Source of the DNA: Pocillopora verrucosa | Taxonomy: Eukaryota; Cnidaria; Anthozoa; Scleractinia; Pocilloporidae | DNA length: 64,000 bases | Assembly (NCBI RefSeq): GCF_036669915.1 | Contig: NC_089319.1 | Span: 9,084,080-9,148,079 of the forward strand | Reading direction: 5' to 3' | In this document: one piece after another, positions 1-12,500 of the stretch | Layout: each line of letters opens with the position of its first letter | Numbering within the stretch: position 1 is the first letter of the stretch | Translations under genes and position numbers: made by a program | The notes under the pieces: model-generated | What the model was told of the DNA's origin: nothing | What the model saw: the letters and a program-made list of their open reading frames with translations, nothing else | Databases searched by the model: none

Positions 1-330
1 TGTTGATATAGCCAATCATCTGCTGACACGTCACTCGCCTTTGGTGCCACTCGGTCAGGTTGATGAATGAACGGCAAAGCCTTCACGACTCTCAATACAA
101 GCTTCCTCGAATTATGGCGGCTAAAACACTAAAAAATCCGTATTTCTGACAGACAGACTTTTCCTTTAGTTGGTTCTGTAGGTTAGGCATTGCACTGAGT
201 CCCAGTCAGTAGTGTGGGTCGGTAAGAGTCGTGACATACAGTTTACTAGACAGGTCGAAGAAAATGGTAATCTACCGTTCTAGATTGCCTAGTAAGCCGT
301 GACGACAACTCACTACGTACAAACACTACC

Positions 331-2470
331 TTGTCTTTTCAGGACACCAACCGCGTTTGGATTGAGCTGGAAGTACTCCGAGACCTATACACACATAATC
401 GCTCAGCTTCGAAGATGGTTTGTATAACCCCACCCGACATGCCCTTGACTTCAGGACCACTTCCACTCTGGGCCAAAGTTAGCTACAAGTGGCCCGATGA
501 TGCTTTGGAAATCTTAAAGCGTCTTAACGACAGACCAAAGATATTAGCAATATAGAAAATGCCTGAAATCTTGCAAGCTTAGATCTGTGGCAAAATTATT
601 GGAGTGTATGACCTTTTCCGCAGCCTAATTGCTTTTCCCCTTCCACTTTCACTTTCCTTAACCCCCCACCTCCAACACAAGAATGAGTCCTCACTAAGTT
701 GCCATTAGAGGACCTTTGTTGCTGAACAAAGAATATTTAAAAGGTATCTCCTGCGGCCTAAATCCTTAAATTCCCATAGTTGACCAACGAGTGACTTTTC
801 CTTACCTGCAATACGTTATCTTGAAACAGTGTTATGAGAACAAACAAGCTTATCAGTAGGGGGGTGCTATCTTGCTGTAAAACCAAATTCTTGTGTCGAG
901 TTTTTAAGAAAACTTGTGTCAGGCATTAGGGAGAATTACTGTTTGGATCTTGGGAGTGAAAGGGTTAAATAGCCTAAGGAGTGACCTATAAAAAGCCATT
1001 GATTTAACTATTTTTGTATTATCGTCTCCTGCCTGACCTTAAAGAATCTCCGTAAAGTTTACCTTACCGGAAGTTAAGTAGTTAGTTTAGCCGTGAGATA
1101 CTTCAGCTGGTACAGCTCGTGTGTTGCATTTAGAAGAAAAGAAGGCAAATCATATATTCCGTGATGGTACAAAGGATAAGGAAACATACTTACTGCAGCT
1201 AATGGTTTGATAAAAAAGATTAAGCGTTTTAAATTCCAGGATTTAAAATATTTATCTCTTATTAGCTTATTTATATTATATTTAATGGTGGTCTCATTTA
1301 GATGTAGTTTATTTTTTATCCTCGGCTAATATGCAAGCCTTGAAATATTCTAAATCTGGTAGAAATCAGAGTGGAATGGTTACCAGTGCCCCGGAAATCA
1401 TAACCTGCGAGCATACCCTATCTATCAGCACCTCGGGAAAGAGAAGTCTGTAAAGGGTCTTGTACTGATAATTGCTAGTGCTAGATCCCTGCAGCGCAAG
1501 TCTGCAAGGAGTCTTGTACTGATAATTGTTAGTGCCAGACCCCCGGAAAACCCCTCCCAGTAGCGCACCCTGCAGCGCTGATTATAAGGGCTTGCTCACA
1601 GCCGGATATGGAAATCACGTTAGTGGGTATGTGAAATGTTAATAACGGGATGAAAATCATAACACAACGTTTAGGTGAGAGGAAAAAAGGAAAACGTAAA
1701 ATTAAAGGATAACAGCGAGCGAGTGACATGATTTTCATGCTATTGAAAAATAACGCACATTACCATAGGAAATAATGTTTGGTACAATTTGAAGCTTGCG
1801 TTAAGGATGTAAATTAGTCAGATTAAGAATTATATATTAGTAATAATAATAGATCACAGCATATATGATTTTCAAGATATTTGTATTTCGGACGGGAGGC
1901 ATGAGCAAGTCGATATGATTTTGTGGAAAGAATCAGGCTTCTTTGATCGTTTTTTATTTTATTTTTGTCATTTTTCTTTTTCTCTTTTATTCCTCTGCGC
2001 TTATCATTGACATGCGAACAGTTAGGTTTTGGTTCATAGTTGCGATTCCGTTTCATTCAGCCTTCATTCATGATCAAATCAGAACTGTAGAAGCAGATTA
2101 ACTCGCATTTCATTTTAAAGATGCGTCTGAAAATAGTCAGATTATGTACTGTATGTAAAAGCGCAGACAGGAACCATTGCTTTTTTATCAGTAAGTTGAT
2201 ATTTCTATCATGTCAATGACTATTAAGTAACAGGACTTTTTGGAATAAAAATTTCATCAACAATGAAGCTGTATTAGGTTGGCCACTAGTATTTAACCGT
2301 TTTCTATATCCTTTTAGGAGGGGTGTGGTTGAAGCATGAAACGACGTTTTGAGGCGAGTTGCTTTTTGTTGAACCTCTCCCCCCCCTCCCCCCCCCCACC
2401 TTCTGCCCCGTTGTTGGAAGATCAATTAAAGGAAAAACCTTTACAACTTTTGAAGTTGACCCCTGATGAA
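331..2470 (+). repeat. Segmental duplication, copy A
   Basis: This segment starts at the last-intron acceptor of the upstream receptor and runs through the terminal exon and its 3' flank. It aligns by eye with 13878-15890. Shared landmarks include the exon itself, the AT-rich stretch around 1220-1330, the palindrome-bearing stretch at 1560-1640, the poly-C tract and the TTGACCCCTGATGAAC segment that closes the match. The introns upstream of the two acceptors do not match, which fixes the left edge of the homology at or near the exon. Confidence 0.8.
343..555 (+). CDS. Terminal exon of an upstream SEFIR-domain (IL-17-receptor-like) gene, 5' part outside window
   Basis: A polypyrimidine tract and CAG acceptor (ending 342) precede a phase-0 exon of 70 codons plus TAG. 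It encodes the C-terminal half of a SEFIR domain (begins DTNRVWIELE, ends LNDRPKILAI). The predicted protein differs from the last exon of the complete receptor at 13890-14102 at only five of 70 residues, so the two are recent paralogues. No other exon of this copy is visible in the 342 bases before it; the rest must lie left of the window. The family (SEFIR) carries signalling from IL-17-type receptors through homotypic contacts in the cytoplasm. The frame is intact, so I treat it as a live gene end rather than a pseudogene, although an isolated duplicated exon cannot be excluded. Confidence 0.72.
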   Translation, partial: DTNRVWIELEVLRDLYTHNRSASKMVCITPPDMPLTSGPLPLWAKVSYKWPDDALEILKRLNDRPKILAI

Positions 2471-3552
2471 CCAAGGATGTTACATGATGTCAGATGGACC
2501 CAGATGATGACAAGACAGATAGAAATGCCAAAAAATGTCGAAAGAGGAGAGGAAGTATGAAGTTTGTTCGTGTTTTTTAACAGCGTTCCTAAGCGTTTTG
2601 ACAAGGATTGTGGCCGTCTTAATCCTTTACACCATAAAATCAGTGTCCATGTTTTTCATACTCTTGCTACACGTTTCCTTTGGTATTGACAAAGAGAATT
2701 CGTGTAATAACCAAAGCTTCTAAAGTTGGAAATCATTTCCTTTACTCTTACGATGTTACAAAATTATTCAGCAGTATTATTGTAAGGAGAAATTGGACGC
2801 TGGTCACTCTTAGGGTTTAAAGGTTTAAAGGAAACGTAAATAAGTATAACAAAGTGCATTAAGAGTGTTAACTTTCGCTGCTATAGAAACCAAAACTAAT
2901 TTTAAACAGACACAGAAAAGTACCAAAGACGCTTCAAGTTAATTTTCTCTAATCATCCTCACCTTTCCTTCCTATTTCTGTCTTCTCTCCTTCTTCCTGC
3001 TCTCTTTTCCTTCTCCCCTTTTTACGTCTTTCCTTTTCTTCAAGAAGAGAACGATAAAAAAGTGAAAGTTTTCTCATCTGCCAAATTATTTTCCTTTTTT
3101 TACCTATATTTTAGCAGATAACTTAACTTGGTCCGGCTGACGTCATGAATATGTATACATAATAAAACACGTAAAGCAGAGCAAAAAAATTTGCATGTTA
3201 AACTGACACGTTTGATTACTGAACTTGATGTCCACCTGCTCTCGCAGCAAAAGGACTTGAAATTTTAATATTGCTTTGGTTCTTCTCTAGCGATTAATTT
3301 TCATGAGGCATGTTCATCCTGAAATCAAAATAAGGGTCACAAACGATCGAAAACGAAATATGATGAAGCTTTTTTCTTAAATGGATATTACGCAAGTCGA
3401 TTATTGCGACTTCCTGTCTACGGACCTTTGTTTATTTCTGATGATTGTCCGAGTGAGAGCATGTGCACCATAATACACAAATACAGTACTCCATCCGTCA
3501 ACTTAACTGAAGGATCGTCCTGAGCTGGACGTTAAATCACTACGAATATCCC
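556..3552. other. Intergenic: duplicated 3' flank, then AT-rich sequence
   Basis: Positions 556 to about 2470 are the 3' flank of the upstream receptor and match 14103-15890 nearly end to end. This copy carries about 170 extra bases (roughly 920-1105) that are absent from the second copy. A short imperfect tandem repeat lies at about 1441-1560, with two units sharing TCTTGTACTGATAATTG. A poly-C tract lies near 2378-2402. A partial copy of a dispersed repeat lies at 2785-2832. I see no convincing gene from 2500 to 3550. Confidence 0.6.
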
Positions 3553-6500
3553 TTGATGCCCAGTGAAAATGTAACCACAGTCCAGAGAGCAATGTCGAAT
3601 GGTTTGCAGACGATTGCCAAAAGGTTTTCTGCTTTTCTAACCGTCATTTATTTTCTTGACGCAGCAACGCTTTCTTCAGGGAAGTATGCATCTTTGCACG
3701 GCAGACTCTCGCAATCGAAACGAGATCCACCGTCTCCATGTCATCTTCGTTGTGTCTCAGATGTCAGCAAGGTAGGGAGATAAAAATCATTCGAAGTGCT
3801 TGAATTATAGAATCAATATCTGGTTGAATTCTTAAGACATGCTTCAATAAAACGCAGTTACGAATGCTTTAATTGGAAATGTCGTGACTTATGCAAAATG
3901 ATGAAAACTTTCGGTTACCAACGTTTCACACCATCGGATTTCTTCACTTCCCGGATAACAAGTCGAGCGAAAAACTCCATTGTTTTACGAATTTTAATTA
4001 CTAAACAAGTTATTATTAGTATCAATTGTTATGACATTTCGTATCAGTGTTGGTTTGCATCAGAAGAAGCAAATATTTATTGTAACAATTTCAATAGTTC
4101 AAATGCAGTTGTTAAATGGCATCTAAATCTTGCGTATAGTATACGACTCGCTATAATAAATGCGGCAGAATTGGGAGGAAATGGCCGGTTTTTTTTTTTT
4201 ACCTTTATTAAGGAATGTTGTCTTGTGATTGAAAAGAACGTCGACAAAAAGCTTGCAAATAGAATTAGTCACCAAATACGATACAAACAATGCTTAAAAG
4301 GAAAGTTTGGTAAGGGGGTCCAAATCTGTGAAGGGGGGTCCATATCCGCTGTGACACCGGTTCGAACATCGAACTTTACTAGTGCCGCAACGTTTGAAAC
4401 AATTAGGTTCGACAGATTTGTTTGGGTCCACCTACCGTTCTATTCAACGGGGCTTGTCGAATAGATCGGCAAAAGATCAACTTCATTCCATACATTAAAC
4501 CGTTTCATGTGCCGAATATAATGCATTTATTACAAATACATTAAATAAATAAATTTTAACCCAGAGTCCTGCATGTTTCGTTTATTTGTCATGCGCCCAC
4601 AACTTGGTTTTCGACAAAATGGTAGGGAGAGCGGAAAATATGTGTTCCTCTTGCACCGTGAGCTCGAAATATACATGCCTGAGGTGCGTGAACTACTTCT
4701 GTATGCCACCAGCCAGTAGTTCTTTGTAGCCGATGACAAGTACGAACTGAACGAGGAACGGTGGTGTTCCTTTGGGAAAAGAGTAATATAAGAAGGCAAG
4801 CTAAATTCAAAACTCGTTTCCTCCTGGCAGCGAGGTCGTTTAATTCTAAATACATCTTGAGTCGCCCTCTTCTATCCTCCTTCATGGCATTTGCAAGAAC
4901 CTCTTCACTTCCACAGTTTGTCTTTCCCGCATTTTTCCGCCATATGGGTAAGCAATAACCGCTGACTGCAATATAGTCATATTCATTTTTTCAATTAAGT
5001 TCAAGTTAACTAGGTTCGACATTTGAATCAACTGTCGAATGTTGTTATTTAGGTCGATCCAAATTGGTATTCAGTTCAGCACATGTAAAGTTTGACGTTT
5101 GAAACGGGCCTGAAATGTGTTTTTCATCAGCTGCATTGTATTCGTATTACTTGTAGTAGTTACTACATTAATGTCCTCATTAATGGATAGGATGGAAACA
5201 TGACTTTTTTTGGCCCGTGTCAATGTTTCCTAATTTTTAGCCGGCATAAATGCATTCTGTGCTATACTATTGTGCTCTGTCGCAGTTTCTAATCACTATT
5301 GGTTTGCATACGAGTCATCACCCTTTCAGTTTATTGTGCCTGCCCTTGCAACATGTCTTATCTTAACAATTTGCTGATAATCAATGGCTCTGTGAAATGA
5401 GTCCTTGCTCCTCCTAAGAAAACTATGTCAAAGAGCAATATTAACATGGTATAGAAATAAATCATTTAAGGCAAAGTTATCACAGCATCACAGGTTGTTA
5501 ACTCAATATTAAATGGGACTTCCTATAAGTTATGTTCGTGTTGATTACCCATGTTGCTGTTGAAATGATTATGATGATGATGATGATGATGATTATCATT
5601 ATTATTATTATTATTATTTCCATTGTCATCATCACAATTATGATAATCATACATGAAGTTATATGATGCATACCATCAGTTTTTTTAACAGTTTCCTTTT
5701 CCAATCTCTTACCAATGATAAACACCTATAGGAGGTAAAGGTATCATGAATGAGTTGTCAAAGTCTTCACAGAAACTAATTTTAATAGACTGACTCTTGC
5801 AATATCTTCCTCTATTTACAATAACTATGAGCATCACAGTAAATGTCAGCCAAACCGGACTAATAAATCAGCATTCAGTGACAGGTTGACTGTTACTTGA
5901 AACCTGAAAAATAAGATCTAACAAATTCTTTGTAAAATATTGGGTCTGTTTAACTTTTGTTTATGTTAGGTGATTTCTTTTGAGGAATGTGTCACAAGTT
6001 GCCAAGAAAAATTATCTTCACACAGAGGTAAAATATACATGTAGATTATGCTCATTAAGTTGCTTACTAATTTCAGTCAGATGTACATTATGCGAGTAAG
6101 CCTGAAATGCAAACATCTTATTAAGTGGTGCAAGATGGTGTTGTGATAAAGCATTATGTAGTATGCCTGATCGCATGACCTACCATGTGTGATGCTACTT
6201 TGGCCAGTTGTTTGAAAGGATGTGAAAATATAACCAGGGATAGGTTTAACAATTGGTCTTGATTTTTCCTTTTCTTTTGTTGTGTTGTCATGGGCCTGGT
6301 TGCTCAAAGCTAGGTTAAGATAACTCAGGATGAATGTGAAATCTGATATCAGATTTGCATCATTCCTTTTATTTGGCTGAGTGTAACACAAACCTGAAGA
6401 TAACAAAATCTTCAAAGAATGGTAAACCTCACTAAAATGTTACAAAATTACATTAGAATTTTGCATCAATCATGGGTTATCTGAGTTGTGTTTTGAACAA

Positions 6501-9500
6501 GTCACCCATGGTTAAAAGTAGGTAAGAGTGGATACACAAGGATAGGCAAAGATGCTTTTAAAAACAATTTGTTTACAAGAGTCTTTCAGCCCTTGATCAT
6601 GAAATAATAATTTTCAATTTCCTGCATTGCCAGAACTGTTATCGTGTCAAATAGGTAGTCTGAGTAGATTTCACATTTCCCATGGGAGTCACCTGATAAT
6701 TATAGACATCGGGCAACATTGACAGTTGTCATATTTTAATGTTTTGTCTACATGTACTAGAAATCTGTCAGTTCAATGTAAAAATTCAAAACTAAACTGG
6801 CAAAACAAATTCAATTTAACACTGGGATCCTTTTATAGTCCTTTATAAAACAAACTTCATATGAGTAAGGGCAGTTTGGAGTTTTACAGTTTTGATGTGC
6901 TCATTGGAAAAGTTTCATTTCATAAGTTACATTTCTGTTTGTAACCTTGAAGTTTCACAGTAGTAGGTACCTTCCTTTGTTGTGGGTGTCCACAAATTAA
7001 TTAAAATCTATTTCCACCCAATGTGTCTCTATTAAATTCAATTTTAGACACAATGCACAAAAATAGGAAAAAAAGAGATAGTTCTTCCATCAGGCAACAG
7101 AGAAGTGCAGAGTACCAAAATGGTAAGTTGAAATAAAAAATCAAGGATCCAACATTCAGAATGTACATATAATATTTAAAGTGTTTTCAGGACTAGTCTA
7201 TCATTAGCATATCTGGTGTGTCATAAGATGAAAGGTGAAAATGCAACACCTAAAGACTACAATAAATCAGTGCACATTCTGCATATAATTTTAACCTGCC
7301 AGTCAGCAGAAGATTGGTACATACCTTAGTAAGTCTGATTTAAGCTTTAACTGATGAAAAAGAAAGGAAAAACAGAATTTGATGAGAAGGGAGGGATTAC
7401 CGGTAACATCACTATAGCACATTAACAATTGACAAAATTTTGATATAGTGACTTATAAAAGAGGTTTATGAAAACTCTTTTAGATTAGCAAATTTTCCAC
7501 TATATGTAACAGATGAGCTTCCCTAAATCACGTTAAAATGGGAACTGATGTGTATAAACATGTTTACTTCTTAAGTTACACATATTAAATAACTGTTTAT
7601 GTATTGATAATTAGAAAAAAATCTATTTCTTTTGGAAATTTATCAACAGAGTGCATGACCTCTGCTGTACAGTCAAGAAACAAACCACTTCCTGTTAAGA
7701 TACGTTCAGTAGAATTCAAAGAAAAGGATATTGATGTTGTGTGGGAGAAAAAGAATTCTTCCAAAACAGGTAGTGGAATGGTTCTGCCATGCTTCAGTGG
7801 TTGCAAGTAATTGATCAGAAATAATATGTTGAATGAAGATCTCAAGGAAATACCAATTGGAAAAGATCACTGTATCAAGATTACTATAAATTATCCTAAA
7901 TTGTAAATGAGGAACAACAAATAATTCCCATCTTGATTTATTGTATGTAGTATTGAAGTTTGAGGTTCTGTATTTTGGTAAATGTAAGACACATTTTAGT
8001 TGAATAAACACTTCTTAATATAAGATCTCTTTGCTTAGACTAAAGAAAATTAAATCATTGTCTTCTTGACAGATTATAACTGGTCAGCTTATGCATTTAT
8101 CTACAAAGTTCAATGTGATAGATGCATCGATGACTCAGTAGACATGTGCAAAATTATTCCAAAGGTAAGGTTTGCATATTTCCTTTTCCAAAAGGGGGAA
8201 ATTGAGTTTCTTCAGACACAGGCTTCATATTGCAAGATAATGTCAATCATGAGGTCCTAAACCATGGTTTTAACATGACTTCATCAATTTGAGTGCTTGA
8301 GTTGTAAACAACAACTTTAATTCAATGGTGTGTAATAGGGTAATCATTAATGTCATTATGGTCATTAGCATCTTGATCAAAAATCTTTTTCATGGTGATT
8401 ATCATAACAATTAAGGAAAATAGACATGTCCATTGATAATTTGTGTGGCTGCTTTTTACAGGTTTCAATTATATTTCAGGGTAGAAAGTAATTTATCATA
8501 ATTTGGCCACCCAATGGACCACGTACAGTATGGTTTATTTCTAATTCCCTTGTATCATATCTTAATATGATGGAACTTAACAGTGGAAAAATACAAGTCG
8601 TAAATCAATATCTTTAGGGGTACTTTAACTTCTGATTAAATGGTGGTATGGTCTTTCATAATATGTTATGGTTACATGATTACAGATATATTTTTTGCAT
8701 GATCTGAAAACCTTAGAACCAAACAGATTATTCAGTGCCACTGGCTTATTGGGAAAAGCCTGAACATCTTTTTGCTGCAGTATGTATAACCTAAATCAAT
8801 TTATAATTTGTATATTACTTAATTTGCGGCATTATCATCAAGAATGAGACGAATAGCAAAGCTGATATTTAACTTTTCTAAATAAAAAGGTACATGTAAT
8901 GTAGTTTGGTCTTTTTGCAAGCACTCAGCAGTATCTTTCTGTTATGCAACTTTGCCATAAGGTAGTTTTTACTTGGTTTTTGAGATATAACTTATGCTCA
9001 CAATCTCTGTCTTACTATATATTATCACTTTGAAGAAATACAATTAAGGTATTCCCTTGTTCTGGTTGAAGGAGTTAAAAAGGATTTTTAACAGAGCCAC
9101 ATGAATTCACATTTTTTATTTTCATGTACCCTCTCCATGAGCATCAGAGCTTCTTCACCTCATCAGATTTCCTGTTTTTAGGAATATGCATAGTATTATT
9201 TGCTTACAATGATCCCAAAATGTATGGGTGGATGGGAAGGTTAAAAGGACCCACCCAGTCATTGTTGCTCAGTCATTGATTCTAAAGTTTTGTTACATTG
9301 GTAATGCTGTTACTATTAATACCAGTATTAATAGAGTTGAAAAAGAGAAGGAAAAAAAAAGGGTGAGCGAAAAAAAAGACATTTGTTAAAAAAGAGCCGT
9401 ACCAACCGTCTGACTGCGAGTCCAATGCCTAACCGACTGTGCTACGAGAACATTCGATTACACGGCTTAAATTTTATCGTGAAATAAAACTGCGGCACTC

Positions 9501-12500
9501 CTTCGCGTAAGCGTTCGACAGGAGTGTTTTCGTATAAACTTTTGGCTATGTCAACGTATCTTTGGCTTTGTCTTCAATTCTGCCGTAGCGCGAGTTTGTT
9601 CAAGGATATTTTACGTTTGCTAAACGGTGTTTTAAACTCAAAACAAAAAACATGCTCTTTCTTTAAGCTGGTTATGAATATGCAAGTTCTCGGGGGCTGT
9701 ATTGTTTTGATGAAACAAAAGGCTTCTTTTGTTTCGGCTTCATTCAATGAAAGCCGCTACGAAATTCGAGGTTTTTTACATACGTTATTTCTCGAAAACG
9801 AAGCGCAAACCAGCGAAAAAAAAACCAAAACAGTGTATATCGAGTAAAACTAAGTCCACATGCCAAAATTCAACTACTTCTGAACACTTTCAAAAATGGC
9901 CGAAAAATCAAGGGGTCGTTCTTGCTCTGAGCCTTTCAATTGTGTTTTGCTTGGGTTTTCTTTTCATTTGTTATTGTTAGTAGTAAAATTGCCACCTCAT
10001 TTTTTTGCTTTTTTGCTGTCTTTAGGTTGTGACCTTCCCATTTAGCAAAAAAGCTCATGTATCTCTTCAAACGTTTTCTCCATATGGTAAGAATCCATCT
10101 TTTTTTATCAGCTTGGAAGTCTTAAAAGCTATGATGGATGCATTGTTCAATGGATATTTTCTAAGAAGTGAATAAGGTTCAAAAACAATTACTGAATAGA
10201 AGTATGATGAATACCATCTAGTAAATGTCATAATTCAACCTAGAAAATTCTAATTGGATAAATAAATATGTATATATATGACTTGTTTTCAAGCAGAACT
10301 TTATATTCCTGCCCATAAAATTGAATCTTTCTGGTGTATTTGCAGCCCCTGCACGAAGAATTCCTATGCTAACTGAAGTTAAAAAAGGTGGTAAGCCATA
10401 CTAATATCTGCAGTACATGCACAGTATTCTTGTAAACCTCTGCGTTGTATAAGTAATGAACATGTCAACCCTAGATCTTCTTTTTCAGATTTCAGCATGC
10501 TTATAATTAGCTGAATTTGATAGAATATCTTCAATTTGCACTTAATTTCATTGTTCTTAGGAGACACCTAACTTTTCTTGCGTGGTTTGTTGTTACAGAC
10601 ACAGTTAAACTTGTAAGCTCTATAGTAGGAGGAATAGTAGCAGGAGTGGTTATGCTTTTGCTGTTGTTTGCTCTAGTTAGGAAAAGGCCATGCCAAGGTA
10701 AATGCTGAACTTCTTATGATGTAATTGGTATAAAGAGTCATGTGTATTCAGATTAATGCTGCTAGTGTCACTCACTCATTTAAACAATCTTCCCCCAGAC
10801 ACAGTTAGTGTTGTTGATAATCAAACATACCTACCCATCCTTCAACAAATATTACTAGTTGAATGTAAGTAAAGAGTTTGATTGCAGCAGAGCAAAATTT
10901 TCTTCCCACCAGTTTCATGCCTTATAGTGCATGAGGGTTATAGTTAACAGTTCATATTTACTCCATATATGCAGGAATTATTGTTGGTGTACATCAGATA
11001 ATTAGCAGAGCAGTTATTTCCATTGCATTGTCTTAGTTTATTTTGTTACTATTTAAACCTAGCACTCAATTTAGTTTGTCTCAACATTTTCTCAGGACCA
11101 TTATAAAATTTCAACATCAATTTTGAAGAATGATGACAATATTTCTGTTAATAGCCAACTCAGGACTTCAATACTCTTATTATTACGATGGGCTGAGTTA
11201 CTTTGTATCACCAACATATTGACCTGTGGATGTAAACATGTTTTCATGGTTATGATCTCTGTGAGCCTGTTGTTATCATTACTACTCTATATTTGAACTT
11301 CTCACTAACATCATCATCATTATTAATCATCTCCATCACTTATTTCTGATCAAATTTTGATTTAGTGTTTCTCCTGATTTTTAAAGGAAGCACCCCTCGT
11401 ATGCCTCCACCAGAACCCCCGAGACTAGAAGAGAAAAAAGACGAAAAAGGTGGGCTTATCTGAGATTTTTTAGAGGACAATGATCCTGACCATAGTTCAT
11501 TAAGATTATTATTGTAATGATATAGATTTGTAGGTCGATAATACACGTGCATTTGTAAACAATGAGTTACTGGGATAACGGAAGCGTTTGTTTGATCCTA
11601 TAACGTTAGAGGTTCCAAGATGGCGGATGGGAAGCAAATGTATCAACATCATTAACATCTCTCTTCTTTTTTCCTTTTTTTTTTTTTCTTAATCTTTGGT
11701 GCTTGTTCGTCGTGTGTTTCAACGAGTCTTATGTGCAAAATTTATTTCGCGCGAGCTACGGCAGCTTTTTCCAATGGATATTTTCTTACTGAAGAAAGAG
11801 ATAAGCTTACGCAGTTGAGATGATGAATCGTACTAACGCAGTTTCTCTGATTTAAAACTGAGTTACTTGTTCCAAAACGTAACAACCATTCTGTCTTGTA
11901 CGTCCAGAAATCACTTGCAGCTGTTAGCTGAAGCTCTATTATACTCCGATGCCCTTACCTGATAAAAACCTTGGATCTACTTGCGAAGGAATCCGGAAAG
12001 TCCTTCATGGAGACTGTGCACGACAAAAGACACACATGGCCATAATTTACGATTTCTTCCCGGCAAATTCTTCATTGTGCAAAGAATTTTCATCGTTTTC
12101 GCTTCCTTTCCTTTGTACTGTCTAAAGAAATAATCTTGTTAAGAAAATAGTATATATATCGTCGTCTAAAACCACAATACGCGAAGATACACGATGACCT
12201 GATGACCAGTCGCTTCGTATGCGCGCTTCGGTGATGAGCAAAATGGCAGCCGCGGCATGCGTTTCCCGCGCTTTTTTGTCCACGAACTGATCACCTGAAC
12301 TCAGGTATAATGTTTCTCCAACCTTCAGTTTACCAGGAATGGCGATATTTGGGCTACTGCAGCTAGTCTTGAAAGCTTCTTACGTGGGAAATAGATTATT
12401 TTTTATACTTAAGCCACACGAAATGCAAGGAGTGTAAGGGATTCTTTTGCCGCTCCCTGAGGATTTCTTTAAAGCCTAAAACATGTATCAGGATGGTAAA

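Noticed and set aside
3898..4464. 188-codon plus-strand open frame
   Set aside because: It runs through a T-tract, has no recognisable domain, biased composition or splice context, and overlaps an intron of the SEFIR receptor. Chance open frame in AT-rich DNA is more likely.
4589..4885. Overlapping minus-strand frames of 98 and 89 codons
   Set aside because: They lack domain content and lie opposite a candidate alternative exon. No promoter or splice logic was found.
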